NCBI GenBank assembly: GCA_900547655.1
Contig: URHQ01000031.1
Span: forward strand, 1-21,117
Source of the DNA: an uncultured Collinsella sp.
GTDB lineage: Bacteria > Actinomycetota > Coriobacteriia > Coriobacteriales > Coriobacteriaceae
DNA: 21,117 nucleotides
Direction of reading: 5' to 3'
Shown here: piece after piece, positions 14,837 through 21,117 of the stretch
Layout: each line of letters begins with the position of its first letter
Position numbering within the stretch: position 1 is the stretch's first letter
The notes under the pieces: generated by a model
Databases searched by the model: none
What the model saw: only the letters and a program-made list of their open reading frames with translations
What the model was told of the DNA's origin: nothing
Position numbers and translations under genes: made by a program

Positions 14837-16099
14837 GTGCAAAACACGAAGCAAAAGGCGAGCACCAAACAAAAGCTGACCATCGCGGCCATCTTTGGAG
14901 CCATGGGCCCTGGCCTTCTGGCGGCGCTTTCGGGCAATGACGCCGGCGGCATCGCCACGTATTCCAGCGCCGGTGCCAGCTATGGCTACAAGATGCTGTG
15001 GATGCTTCCCGTCATGACCGTGCTGCTCATCGTGACGCAGGAGACTGCGGCGCGTTGTGGCTGCGTCACAGGCAAGGGCTTGGCCTCGCTCATCCGCGAG
15101 CGCTTTGGCGTGCGCAGGAGCGTGCTGGCCATGGCGGCGCTGCTGATCGCCAACACGGCCGTGACCATTTCGGAGTTTGCGGGTATCGCCAGCGGCCTTG
15201 CTCTCTTTGGCGTGCCGGCGAGCATCTCGGTGCCGTTGGTGGCGCTGCTGGTGTGGATGCTTACCATGTCGGGTAGTTTCCAGCGCATTGAGAAGATTCT
15301 GCTGCTGGTAAGCTGCGTCTTCGTGACCTATATTGTCGCCGCGTTTATGGCTGGCCCCAACTGGGGTGAGGTCGCGGTCGACCTGGTCGTGCCTAACATT
15401 CAAAATGACCCCAGCTACGTGTCGCTCGTGGTCGCGACGATCGGTACCACCATCGCGCCGTGGATGATTTTCTTGGCGCAGAACAACGTGGTCGATAAGA
15501 ACGCGGGCGAGGACGATATCGTGCTGCAGCGCATCGATACCGTGAGCGGCTCGCTTGCTGCCGATGTCATTGCCGGCTTTATTATCATCACGACCGGTAC
15601 GGTGTTGTTCCCGGCGGGCATTCAGATTAGCGATGCTGCCGATGCTGCCCGCGCGCTGGAGCCTATTGCGGGTCAGTGGTCCACGGTACTGTTTGCCTCG
15701 GGCCTGGTCGCGGCGAGCTTCTTGGCCGCTTGCGTGCTGCCGGGCGTTACATCGAGTGCAATCTGTGAGGCATTTGGCTGGGAGCGCGGTGCCGATCGCA
15801 GCTGGGACGAGGCCCCGGTCTATCGCGGCATTATTACGGCCATCATCGGCATCTCTGCCGTGCTGGTGCTCATGCCCGGCGTCGACCTGTTCCAGATTAT
15901 GATGACCTCGCAGGTCATCAACGGCGTGCTTTTGCCTGTGGTCCTGGTGTTCCAGGTGCTTATTGCCGCCGATCGACACATTATGGGCGCCAACCGCAAC
16001 GGCCGCGTGTGGAATGTGCTCACCTGGGCGACTATCGGTGTGATTACGGTGCTGACGGTCGTCATGTTTGTTCTGCAGGCGATGGGCTACAGCGCTTAA
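14837..16099 (+). CDS. Nramp-family divalent metal transporter, NRMT-like (probable Mg2+)
   Basis: This 420-residue protein has about eleven membrane helices and the SLC11/Nramp layout. The first-helix binding motif, DPGN in Mn2+/Fe2+ carriers, is DAGG here (35-38, in LSGNDAGGIATYSSAGASYGY). The sixth-helix motif, usually MPH, is APW (207-209, in IGTTIAPWMIFLAQN), so the metal-selecting methionine is Ala207. These changes are those reported, as I recall, for Nramp-related Mg2+ transporters, one of which was studied from the coriobacterium Eggerthella lenta. Its place 8 nt after an MgtE-like sensor gene supports Mg2+ uptake. I chose the GTG at 14837, with AGGTGG at 14827-14832, over an ATG at 14774 that would overlap the upstream gene by 55 nt. 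Confidence 0.88.
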   Translation: MQNTKQKASTKQKLTIAAIFGAMGPGLLAALSGNDAGGIATYSSAGASYGYKMLWMLPVMTVLLIVTQETAARCGCVTGKGLASLIRERFGVRRSVLAMAALLIANTAVTISEFAGIASGLALFGVPASISVPLVALLVWMLTMSGSFQRIEKILLLVSCVFVTYIVAAFMAGPNWGEVAVDLVVPNIQNDPSYVSLVVATIGTTIAPWMIFLAQNNVVDKNAGEDDIVLQRIDTVSGSLAADVIAGFIIITTGTVLFPAGIQISDAADAARALEPIAGQWSTVLFASGLVAASFLAACVLPGVTSSAICEAFGWERGADRSWDEAPVYRGIITAIIGISAVLVLMPGVDLFQIMMTSQVINGVLLPVVLVFQVLIAADRHIMGANRNGRVWNVLTWATIGVITVLTVVMFVLQAMGYSA

Positions 16100-16117
16100 C
16101 GCCCACTTTTGCTTCCG

Positions 16118-16150
16118 AACAGGTCGCAGCGATGGGCTGCGGCCTGTTTT
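16118..16150 (+). terminator. Intrinsic terminator of the mgtE-like/Nramp operon
   Basis: AACAGGTCGCAGC (16118-16130) pairs with GCTGCGGCCTGTT (16136-16148), 13 positions with one G-U pair and a 5-nt loop. It runs into TTTT at 16147-16150. It lies 19 nt after the Nramp stop codon. Confidence 0.9.
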
Positions 16151-16182
16151 CCGTCTGCTATAGGGTGTTAGTTGTATGGCAG

Positions 16183-16410
16183 TGGGCAAAAAATGCCAAA
16201 TATGAGTACTGTTGCTAAGTGAATAGCATTTACATCGAAGAAGATAATGAACATAACTTATAGTATGTCCATTAAAATTGGCGCCAATACGCCTTAAACC
16301 AGTCAGGTTGGCTGCTTTAGGGGGTTCTAGGGGCCGCTCGGACGTCATTTTGGGTTGTTTTGCCTGCTACTAAAATGGTACCAGTACTCATATTTGCCCT
16401 TTTTTGCCCA
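16183..16410. mobile_element. MITE-like 228-bp element with 29-bp terminal inverted repeats
   Basis: The left end (16183-16211, starting TGGGCAAAAAA) and the right end (16382-16410, ending TTTTTTGCCCA) are inverted copies matching at 27 of 29 positions. CAG directly precedes the left end and directly follows the right end, which could be a 3-bp target duplication. The inside has no convincing reading frame and is clearly richer in A/T than the surrounding genes. A non-autonomous transposon is the simplest reading; a pair of regulator-binding sites is the alternative. Confidence 0.55.
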
Positions 16411-16582
16411 CAGACCTTTGAGGCTGCGGCGAAAAAGGCTTGTTTTGATTGTTTGGGGCAGACGCGAGGCGCGGAAACGATGTCTGGAGCGGCGGAGCGG
16501 CTTGGAATTCATCCGTAGAGGTCTTCATCGGCTGCGCCAGGAGTGCCTCCAAGTGCCGGTACAAAAGGAGCGTCCCTAACTG
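16411..16582. repeat. Non-coding spacer with a degenerate second-type repeat
   Basis: No gene is seen. Bases 16560-16584 (AAAAGGAGCGTCCCTAACTG core) match the loop and right arm of the hairpin at 664-694, but the left arm (GCCGGTA near 16555) has decayed, so the stem is weak. The small frames here have no ribosome site or family features. Confidence 0.6.
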
Positions 16583-16620
16583 CCGCAGGGGGCGTCGGCC
16601 GTGGCCGACGCCCCCTGCGG
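16583..16620. terminator. Long perfect hairpin, probable terminator of the acyltransferase gene
   Basis: CCGCAGGGGGCGTCGGCC (16583-16600) and its exact complement (16603-16620) are separated by two bases, an 18-bp arm of nearly all G and C. It lies 23 nt past the stop of the minus-strand acyltransferase gene. There is no adjacent T-tract on either strand; the nearest on the minus strand is TTTT about 17 nt further. It could be a terminator or a barrier to 3' exonucleases. Confidence 0.65.
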
Positions 16621-16643
16621 GTGTAAGCAGATTTGGCTGCGCG

Positions 16644-18860
16644 TTACTTGTCGGTGCCCAGCTTGTGTGGCTTGTAGGCGAGGGCGTTGACGAGCGCATC
16701 GGTGGCGGATTTGACAGCCGCCGGCTGCGGATCGTTAACGTGATCCTCGGGATGCACGGGCAGGTCCTTCTTGACGGCATCGTGGATGAGCTTAAGGTAC
16801 TCGGTCACACCCGCGTTCGAGAGGTGCGTGCCATCGCCATCGAACAGATCATTGCGGTTGGCACTATATCCGTACCAGTCGATAACGCGTACATTCTTGT
16901 AGCGCGTGGCGGCGTTGGCGATGGCCTGGTTCGTGGACCCGACCCACGGCTGCGGGCTACGCGTGTTTACAAACACGACAATACGCTGCTCGCCGGCATC
17001 GGCCATGATGGCGTCAATCTGGGCATCGGTCACTAGGCCGTTGGTACCCAGGGCAAAGACCACGATCTTGCCGGCAAGGTTCTGCTGGATATAGCCCTCA
17101 AATGTCGCGCGGCCCGCATCAAACTGACGGCCCTTTTCGGCATCGATGTGACTGTGGGGGAACACGCCGTCAAAGGAATCGACGGCGCGCAGCGACACGG
17201 AGTCGCCGATCATCAGCAGGTCGTATGATCCGTCGGGGAAGCCGTCGTTGTCCTTGTCGGTGTCATCGGCCGCCTGCTGGTCCTGGGGTTTTGCATTTTT
17301 GGCTTCCTTGTTTAGGATTTCGGCGCCCTCGCCGCTCAGCGCGGATGTGTCGGGCACAAAGACCAGGCCACCCAGCGCCACGACAAACACGACGCCGCAA
17401 ACGGCGCACACGGGAATATGCGCGCGCACCCAGCTTGCGGGCGTGGTGGTGCCTTCGCGGAGCTCGGAAACGGTGCGGCCGAAGGCGCCCTTCCTAAACG
17501 GCGTTTCGATAAAGCGATAGGAGCACTCGGCTACGGCGACCACCACAAGTACCTGCAAGATGTACTGCCACCAGGGCGTATCGCTGATGTTGGCGACCGG
17601 GTTCATAAGCAGCAGCAGCGGATAGTGCCACAGGTAGATACTGTACGAGCGCTTGCCAACCCACACGAGCGGATCGGCGGACAGCGCGCGGGCAACCATT
17701 CCCTGGGGCTGCACGCAGGCCGCGATGACCATGAGCGTGAGGATGGAGCATAACAGCGTGCCGCCGCGATACTGAAACGCGGTGTAGCCGTTGGTGAGCG
17801 CGACCATGGCGGCAAGGCCAACCAGACCCACGACGCCCAACACATCGATGGATGTGGGCGAGGACCAAAAGCGCACGAGGGCGCTCGGCTGTGCCGGGGC
17901 GGTATCGGCTGATTCGTCGACCTTCTCGCCAGGCTTGCCCTCGGCGTTCTTGCCGTGCTTGGCGGCGCCAGCCAGGCGATTGAGGCCCAAACGATGAGCG
18001 AGACGCGCCGGCGCCAGGTCGCGATCGGGGATAAAGGCCATCCAGGCACCCAGCAGCAGCGAGAACACGCGGGTGTCGGTGCCGTAGTACACGCGGCTGG
18101 GGTCGGCGGTAGGGTTGTAAAGCACCATCATGGCGAGGGCAGATACCGCGGCAAGGCCCAGAACGACGCGGCGCGTGTTGGGCTTGCTCACATGCATGGA
18201 TACCATGGCAAACAGCAGTGGCGGCCAAATCAGGTAGAACTGTTCCTCGATGGCAAGCGACCAAAAATGCGTGAGCGGCGAGGGATCGCCCAGGGCATTG
18301 AAGTACGAGACGTTTTGGGCAATCTGCCACCAGTTGTTGAAGAACAACAGCGACGGCAGGATGTCGGGGCGCATCTTGGTGAGCATCACGTGGTTAAAGA
18401 TGGTGCACAGCGCGCAGGTCACGAACACTACCGTTACCACGGCGGGGACCAGGCGACGGATGCGGCGAATCCAGAAGCTCTTAAGGTCGATGCGGCCGGT
18501 CTTAGCGACTTCGTTGAGCAGCAGGCGCGTGATCAGATAGCCCGAAAGCACAAAGAAGATCGTGACGCCGAGCAGGCCGCCCTGAGCCCATGTGAGGTTG
18601 AGGTGATAGAGCACCACTGCGACGACGGCAAGCGTGCGCAGGCCGTCGAGGGCGGGGATATAGCGAGATTTGGGGCGCGTGGGTGCTTGTTCTTTTGCGG
18701 CGCCGTTGGTGCGGGCGCCCTTGTTGGCGGGCACGCGATGAGAGCCTGCGGCACGGCTCGGCTCGGTGGCTTGTCGGCTAGCGCGCGAACGTTCGTGCGG
18801 CGCTCGTTGATCGCTCGCGTGGCGTGAGCTGCGCGAGCTCGATCGCGGGAATTGTTCCAT
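16644..18860 (-). CDS. OafA/OatA-like membrane O-acyltransferase with SGNH domain
   Basis: This 738-residue protein has a 65-residue Arg/Ser-rich cytoplasmic tail and then an acyltransferase-3 membrane domain of about ten helices (67-455). Landmarks are YIPALDGLRTLAVVAVVLYH with His86, GVTIFFVLSGYLITRLL, FWIRRIRRLVPA and LTHFWSLAIEEQFYLIWP. One more helix lies at about 481-503. A SGNH hydrolase-like domain follows outside, with GDSVS (Ser554), GTNG (Asn607) and DGTHLS (Asp676, His679), so the triad is complete. In OatA and relatives the membrane part brings acyl groups across and the SGNH part transfers them to peptidoglycan or another surface glycan. A loop insertion at about 295-330 and an acidic DTDKDNDGFPD stretch (533-543) are unusual. 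Ribosome site weak (GGATGA). Convergent with the Nramp gene. Confidence 0.93.
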   Translation of the reverse strand: MEQFPRSSSRSSRHASDQRAPHERSRASRQATEPSRAAGSHRVPANKGARTNGAAKEQAPTRPKSRYIPALDGLRTLAVVAVVLYHLNLTWAQGGLLGVTIFFVLSGYLITRLLLNEVAKTGRIDLKSFWIRRIRRLVPAVVTVVFVTCALCTIFNHVMLTKMRPDILPSLLFFNNWWQIAQNVSYFNALGDPSPLTHFWSLAIEEQFYLIWPPLLFAMVSMHVSKPNTRRVVLGLAAVSALAMMVLYNPTADPSRVYYGTDTRVFSLLLGAWMAFIPDRDLAPARLAHRLGLNRLAGAAKHGKNAEGKPGEKVDESADTAPAQPSALVRFWSSPTSIDVLGVVGLVGLAAMVALTNGYTAFQYRGGTLLCSILTLMVIAACVQPQGMVARALSADPLVWVGKRSYSIYLWHYPLLLLMNPVANISDTPWWQYILQVLVVVAVAECSYRFIETPFRKGAFGRTVSELREGTTTPASWVRAHIPVCAVCGVVFVVALGGLVFVPDTSALSGEGAEILNKEAKNAKPQDQQAADDTDKDNDGFPDGSYDLLMIGDSVSLRAVDSFDGVFPHSHIDAEKGRQFDAGRATFEGYIQQNLAGKIVVFALGTNGLVTDAQIDAIMADAGEQRIVVFVNTRSPQPWVGSTNQAIANAATRYKNVRVIDWYGYSANRNDLFDGDGTHLSNAGVTEYLKLIHDAVKKDLPVHPEDHVNDPQPAAVKSATDALVNALAYKPHKLGTDK

Positions 18861-18899
18861 AAAACATCATCCAATGACGAGAATAATCAGCACGTTTTC

Positions 18900-18905
18900 A
18901 TTGTA
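18900..18905 (-). promoter_or_regulatory. -10 box of the acyltransferase gene
   Basis: On the minus strand TACAAT (18905-18900) is a good -10, 40 nt before the start codon; no clear -35 is seen. Confidence 0.45.
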
Positions 18906-18954
18906 ACCGCCTGCTCCTGTGAATGCTTGCTGCCGCCGCAAGCTCAAGTGCGCG

Positions 18955-19046
18955 TCCACATCAAAGTGAACTAAAGTTATAGAGGCGCGAGAGCGCACGA
19001 TTGACGGCCAACAGCGGGCGCAGAGCCCGCGGACGAGGAGGTTTCC
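18955..19046 (+). promoter_or_regulatory. Promoter and 5' leader of the ribokinase/nucleoside hydrolase operon
   Basis: TCCACA (18955-18960), a 17-nt spacer and TATAGA (18978-18983) form a plausible promoter. The leader of about 55 nt holds a 6-bp hairpin, GCGGGC/GCCCGC (19014-19019/19025-19030), just before a strong ribosome site AGGAGG at 19036-19041. It diverges from the acyltransferase promoter. Confidence 0.5.
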
Positions 19047-20009
19047 ATGGCAGATTGCGGTATCGTTGCGGTGTTCGGCAGCATGAACATGGACCTTTCG
19101 GTGGCGTGCGAGCGCATGCCGCGTGCGGGCGAGACCGTCGGCGGCAGCGGATTTATCAGCAATGCCGGCGGCAAGGGCGCCAATCAGGCCGTAGCTGCCG
19201 CGCGTATGGGCGCGTGCACGCACATGATCGGCGCGGTCGGCTGCGACGCATTTGGCACGTCGCTCGTGGCGGGGCTCCAAGATGCTGGCGTGGACTGTGA
19301 CTTTGTAGCGCATCGCGATGACGTAGAGACGGGAACGGCGACCATCATTCGCTGCGAGGGCGACAACCGCATCGTGCTGTCACCGGGCGCCAACCATGCG
19401 CTTGCGGGCGAGGACGTTGCCCGCACGCTAAGGCGTTTGGTGGCCGATGAACTCGACGGCGATGCCAGCAAGATTGCCCCGGCTGCCGGAAGCGTCTTTA
19501 TCGCCCAGGGCGAATGTGACCTTGCGGCGACGGCCGAGGCGCTTGTTTGCGCTCACGAGCTGGGGTTCTATACGGTCTTTAATCCAGCGCCTGCTTGTGA
19601 GTTGCCTGCGGAGGTCTGGCCTGCGGTCGACTTGGTCTGCCCCAACGAGACCGAGTGTCAGGTGCTAACGGGTATCCTGCCCAAGGACGATGGGAGCTGC
19701 GCCGCCGCGCTCAATGCCCTGCTTGCTAAGGGCGCCGGCGCCGCGGTCATCACGCTGGGCGGCGCCGGCTCGGTTACGCTCGGCGATGGCGGTGAGCTGC
19801 TGCGCATGCCGGCACTTTCGAGCGCGGTAGTCGATACCACGGCTGCCGGCGATACGTTTATCGGCGCGTTGGCGGCGGCTCGCCTAGAGGGCTTGCCGCT
19901 CTTTGAGTGCATGGCCGCGGGTGCTCGCGCCTCGGCAGTGACGGTGTCGCGCCTGGGCGCTCAGCAATCGATTCCCACGCGCGCCGAAGTTGAACATTGG
20001 TTTGGTTAA
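19047..20009 (+). CDS. rbsK: Ribokinase (PfkB family)
   Basis: This 320-residue cytoplasmic sugar kinase transfers phosphate from ATP to ribose, giving ribose 5-phosphate. Landmarks are GSMNMDLSV near 11, the PfkB signature 1 NAGGKGANQAVAAARMG (39-55), a TGTATI substrate strand, NPAPA (179-183), PNETE (199-203), the nucleotide loop LGGAGS, and signature 2 DTTAAGDTFIGA with the catalytic base Asp269. The length and motif wording (GGKGANQA, NPAPA, PNETE) favour ribokinase over fructokinase or adenosine kinase. The nucleoside hydrolase gene follows after 30 nt, so the ribose it phosphorylates probably comes from nucleoside cleavage. ATG at 19047 has AGGAGG 5 nt upstream. No ribose transport genes are in the window. 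Confidence 0.93.
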   Translation: MADCGIVAVFGSMNMDLSVACERMPRAGETVGGSGFISNAGGKGANQAVAAARMGACTHMIGAVGCDAFGTSLVAGLQDAGVDCDFVAHRDDVETGTATIIRCEGDNRIVLSPGANHALAGEDVARTLRRLVADELDGDASKIAPAAGSVFIAQGECDLAATAEALVCAHELGFYTVFNPAPACELPAEVWPAVDLVCPNETECQVLTGILPKDDGSCAAALNALLAKGAGAAVITLGGAGSVTLGDGGELLRMPALSSAVVDTTAAGDTFIGALAAARLEGLPLFECMAAGARASAVTVSRLGAQQSIPTRAEVEHWFG

Positions 20010-20039
20010 ACGATAAAGACGGAGAAGCGGAGTAGAACA

Positions 20040-21014
20040 ATGGCAATCAAGAAGCTGATCCTTGATCTGGATATGGGTGTGGACGATGCGATGGCGCTGG
20101 CCTATGCCATCGCGAGCCCCGAGGTGGAGCTCGTGGGCATCACCACGTGCTTTGGCAACGTGCGCGTCGAGCAATCGGCGCACAATTGCCTGGCGGTGCT
20201 CGATCTGCTGGGTCGCCCCGAGGTGCCGGTGTACCTGGGTGCCGACCGTCCTCTGCAGGCGACTGAGCCCTATACGCCGCCGGCGTCCACCGCGCTCATT
20301 CACGGCAAGAACGGCATCGGCGGCGCGAGCGTGCCCGCGTCGCCCTACGAGCCGGTGGGGGCGACCTCGGCCGACGGCAACGCTGCGGTCGATTATCTGA
20401 TCGATGCCGCGCGCACCTATGGTCCCGATCTGGTCTACGTAGCGACTGGCCCGCTCTCCAACCTGGCGCTCGCCCTGGAGCGCGATGCGGCGGCGATGAT
20501 GTCCATTGGCCGCGTGGTCGTGATGGGCGGCGCCCTTACCGTGCCCGGTAACGTGAGCGCGGGCGCCGAGGCCAACATGGCGAGCGACCCCGAGGCAGCC
20601 GACGCGGTGCTGCGCTCGGGCCGTAAGCTCACCATGGTGGGTCTGGACGTGACGCATCGCGTGGTGCTCACACGCCGCGACATTGCCGGCTGGACGGGCT
20701 CGGGCACCATGGCGGGCTGCGCATTTGCGAGCATGGTCGAGCACTACATTGGCTCGTACGAGATGAACGCACCCTACCTGGGTGGTTGTGCGCTGCACGA
20801 TCCGCTGGCCGTTGCCGTGGCGATCGACCCCACGCTCGTAGGTGCGCTCGGCTGCAACCTGCGTGTTGATCTGCTGGGCGAGTACCGCGGTCGCACCATC
20901 TGCGATGAGCGTCGCCTGTCCGATCCGGACAAGAGCGCGCTTGTGGCACTGACCGTGGATGCTCCGCGCTTCCTGTCCGAGTTCAAGACACGTATGGCCC
21001 GTGTCCTTGGCTAA
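20040..21014 (+). CDS. Inosine-uridine type nucleoside hydrolase
   Basis: This 324-residue enzyme should split purine or pyrimidine ribonucleosides into base and ribose. The N-terminal calcium-binding motif is DLDMGVDDA (Asp9, 11, 15 and 16), close to the usual DxDxGxDDA. Other landmarks are CFGNV with Asn40, VPVYLGADRPL, HGKNGIGG (88-95), VATGPLSNLALAL, VVVMGGALTVPGNVSAGAEANMASDPEAA (159-187) and LHDPLAV with Asp254. All calcium and ribose ligands expected of the family are present. Length is normal. Base preference cannot be told, so I give no rih symbol. Coupled with the ribokinase gene 30 nt upstream it makes a short salvage route from nucleoside to ribose 5-phosphate. The ATG at 20040 has GGAG at 20029-20032. 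Confidence 0.94.
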   Translation: MAIKKLILDLDMGVDDAMALAYAIASPEVELVGITTCFGNVRVEQSAHNCLAVLDLLGRPEVPVYLGADRPLQATEPYTPPASTALIHGKNGIGGASVPASPYEPVGATSADGNAAVDYLIDAARTYGPDLVYVATGPLSNLALALERDAAAMMSIGRVVVMGGALTVPGNVSAGAEANMASDPEAADAVLRSGRKLTMVGLDVTHRVVLTRRDIAGWTGSGTMAGCAFASMVEHYIGSYEMNAPYLGGCALHDPLAVAVAIDPTLVGALGCNLRVDLLGEYRGRTICDERRLSDPDKSALVALTVDAPRFLSEFKTRMARVLG

Positions 21015-21044
21015 GTTGTCTTTTTGGGACGGGGCTTTTTTGAC

Positions 21045-21053
21045 TGGTATGAT
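21045..21053 (+). promoter_or_regulatory. Extended -10 promoter near the right edge
   Basis: TGGTATGAT holds TATGAT (21048-21053) with the extended -10 TG. The expected start near 21060 lies just before a nested hairpin. T-rich runs at 21020-21025 and 21035-21041 follow the hydrolase stop, but I see no convincing terminator stem there. Confidence 0.5.
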
Positions 21054-21067
21054 TGGTGCGACGGGAC

Positions 21068-21111
21068 TGCGGACAAAAAGTTGGACCATCAGGTCCGGTT
21101 TGGAGTCCGCA
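21068..21111 (+). ncRNA. Nested hairpin at the start of a transcript, possible regulatory RNA
   Basis: Outer stem TGCGGAC (21068-21074) pairs with GTCCGCA (21105-21111). Inner stem GGACC (21083-21087) pairs with GGTCC (21092-21096) around the loop ATCA. Between them AAGTT (21078-21082) can pair with GGTTT (21097-21101) using G-U pairs, leaving a 3x3 purine loop AAA/GGA that could form G-A pairs. The sequence ends 6 nt later, so what it precedes is unknown. Confidence 0.45.
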
Positions 21112-21117
21112 TGACAT

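Noticed and set aside
16355..16579. 74-codon frame in the spacer
   Set aside because: It crosses the right end of the inverted-repeat element and the decayed repeat, with no ribosome site and Arg-rich composition.

Overview
The window looks like a chromosomal piece of a high-GC gut actinobacterium of the class Coriobacteriia, most likely Collinsella or a close relative. This rests on the base composition, on the recurring short palindromic repeat built on TAGTCATT and GGGGACGTTCTTA, and on the gene types. It is an inference, because no 16S or marker gene is present. Bases 1-33 are not genomic: they are the Illumina Nextera read-2 transposase adapter, so position 34 is a contig edge.

Layout. 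34-478 is the 3' end of an ABC-2 type permease. 479-843 is a repeat-rich spacer. 844-4232 is a two-gene ABC exporter (LolD/MacB-type ATPase and an FtsX-like permease). 4343-5548 is a DUF362 protein with two 4Fe-4S clusters. A bidirectional terminator separates it from a minus-strand membrane-anchored alpha/beta hydrolase (5712-6677), which diverges from a hemolysin III/PAQR protein (6864-7547). The divergent spacer holds a good sigma70-type promoter and two matching dyads. 7654-9903 is a CNNM/CorC-type protein followed by a free-standing homologue of the cyanophycin synthetase N-terminal domain. 10040-11184 is a YtxH protein overlapping a tandem PRC-barrel protein. 11257-12663 is a membrane-anchored NodB-type deacetylase with a degraded metal site.

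12664-16099 is the most unusual part. A promoter and a highly structured 5' leader precede an MgtE-like gene that keeps the Mg2+-sensing N and CBS domains but lacks the MgtE pore signature. It is followed 8 nt later by an Nramp-family transporter whose binding-site motifs are changed (DPGN to DAGG, TM6 Met to Ala) in the manner of the Nramp-related Mg2+ transporters. I read the pair as one Mg2+ uptake unit. With the CNNM gene, three Mg2+-type genes lie within about 8.5 kb.

16100-16643 is a lower-GC spacer between convergent genes, holding a terminator, a 228-bp MITE-like inverted-repeat element, a degenerate repeat and an 18-bp-stem hairpin. 16644-18860 (minus) is an OatA-like membrane O-acyltransferase with a SGNH domain. 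19047-21014 is a two-gene nucleoside salvage operon: ribokinase, then nucleoside hydrolase. The right edge carries an extended -10 promoter and a nested hairpin that begins a transcript running out of the window.
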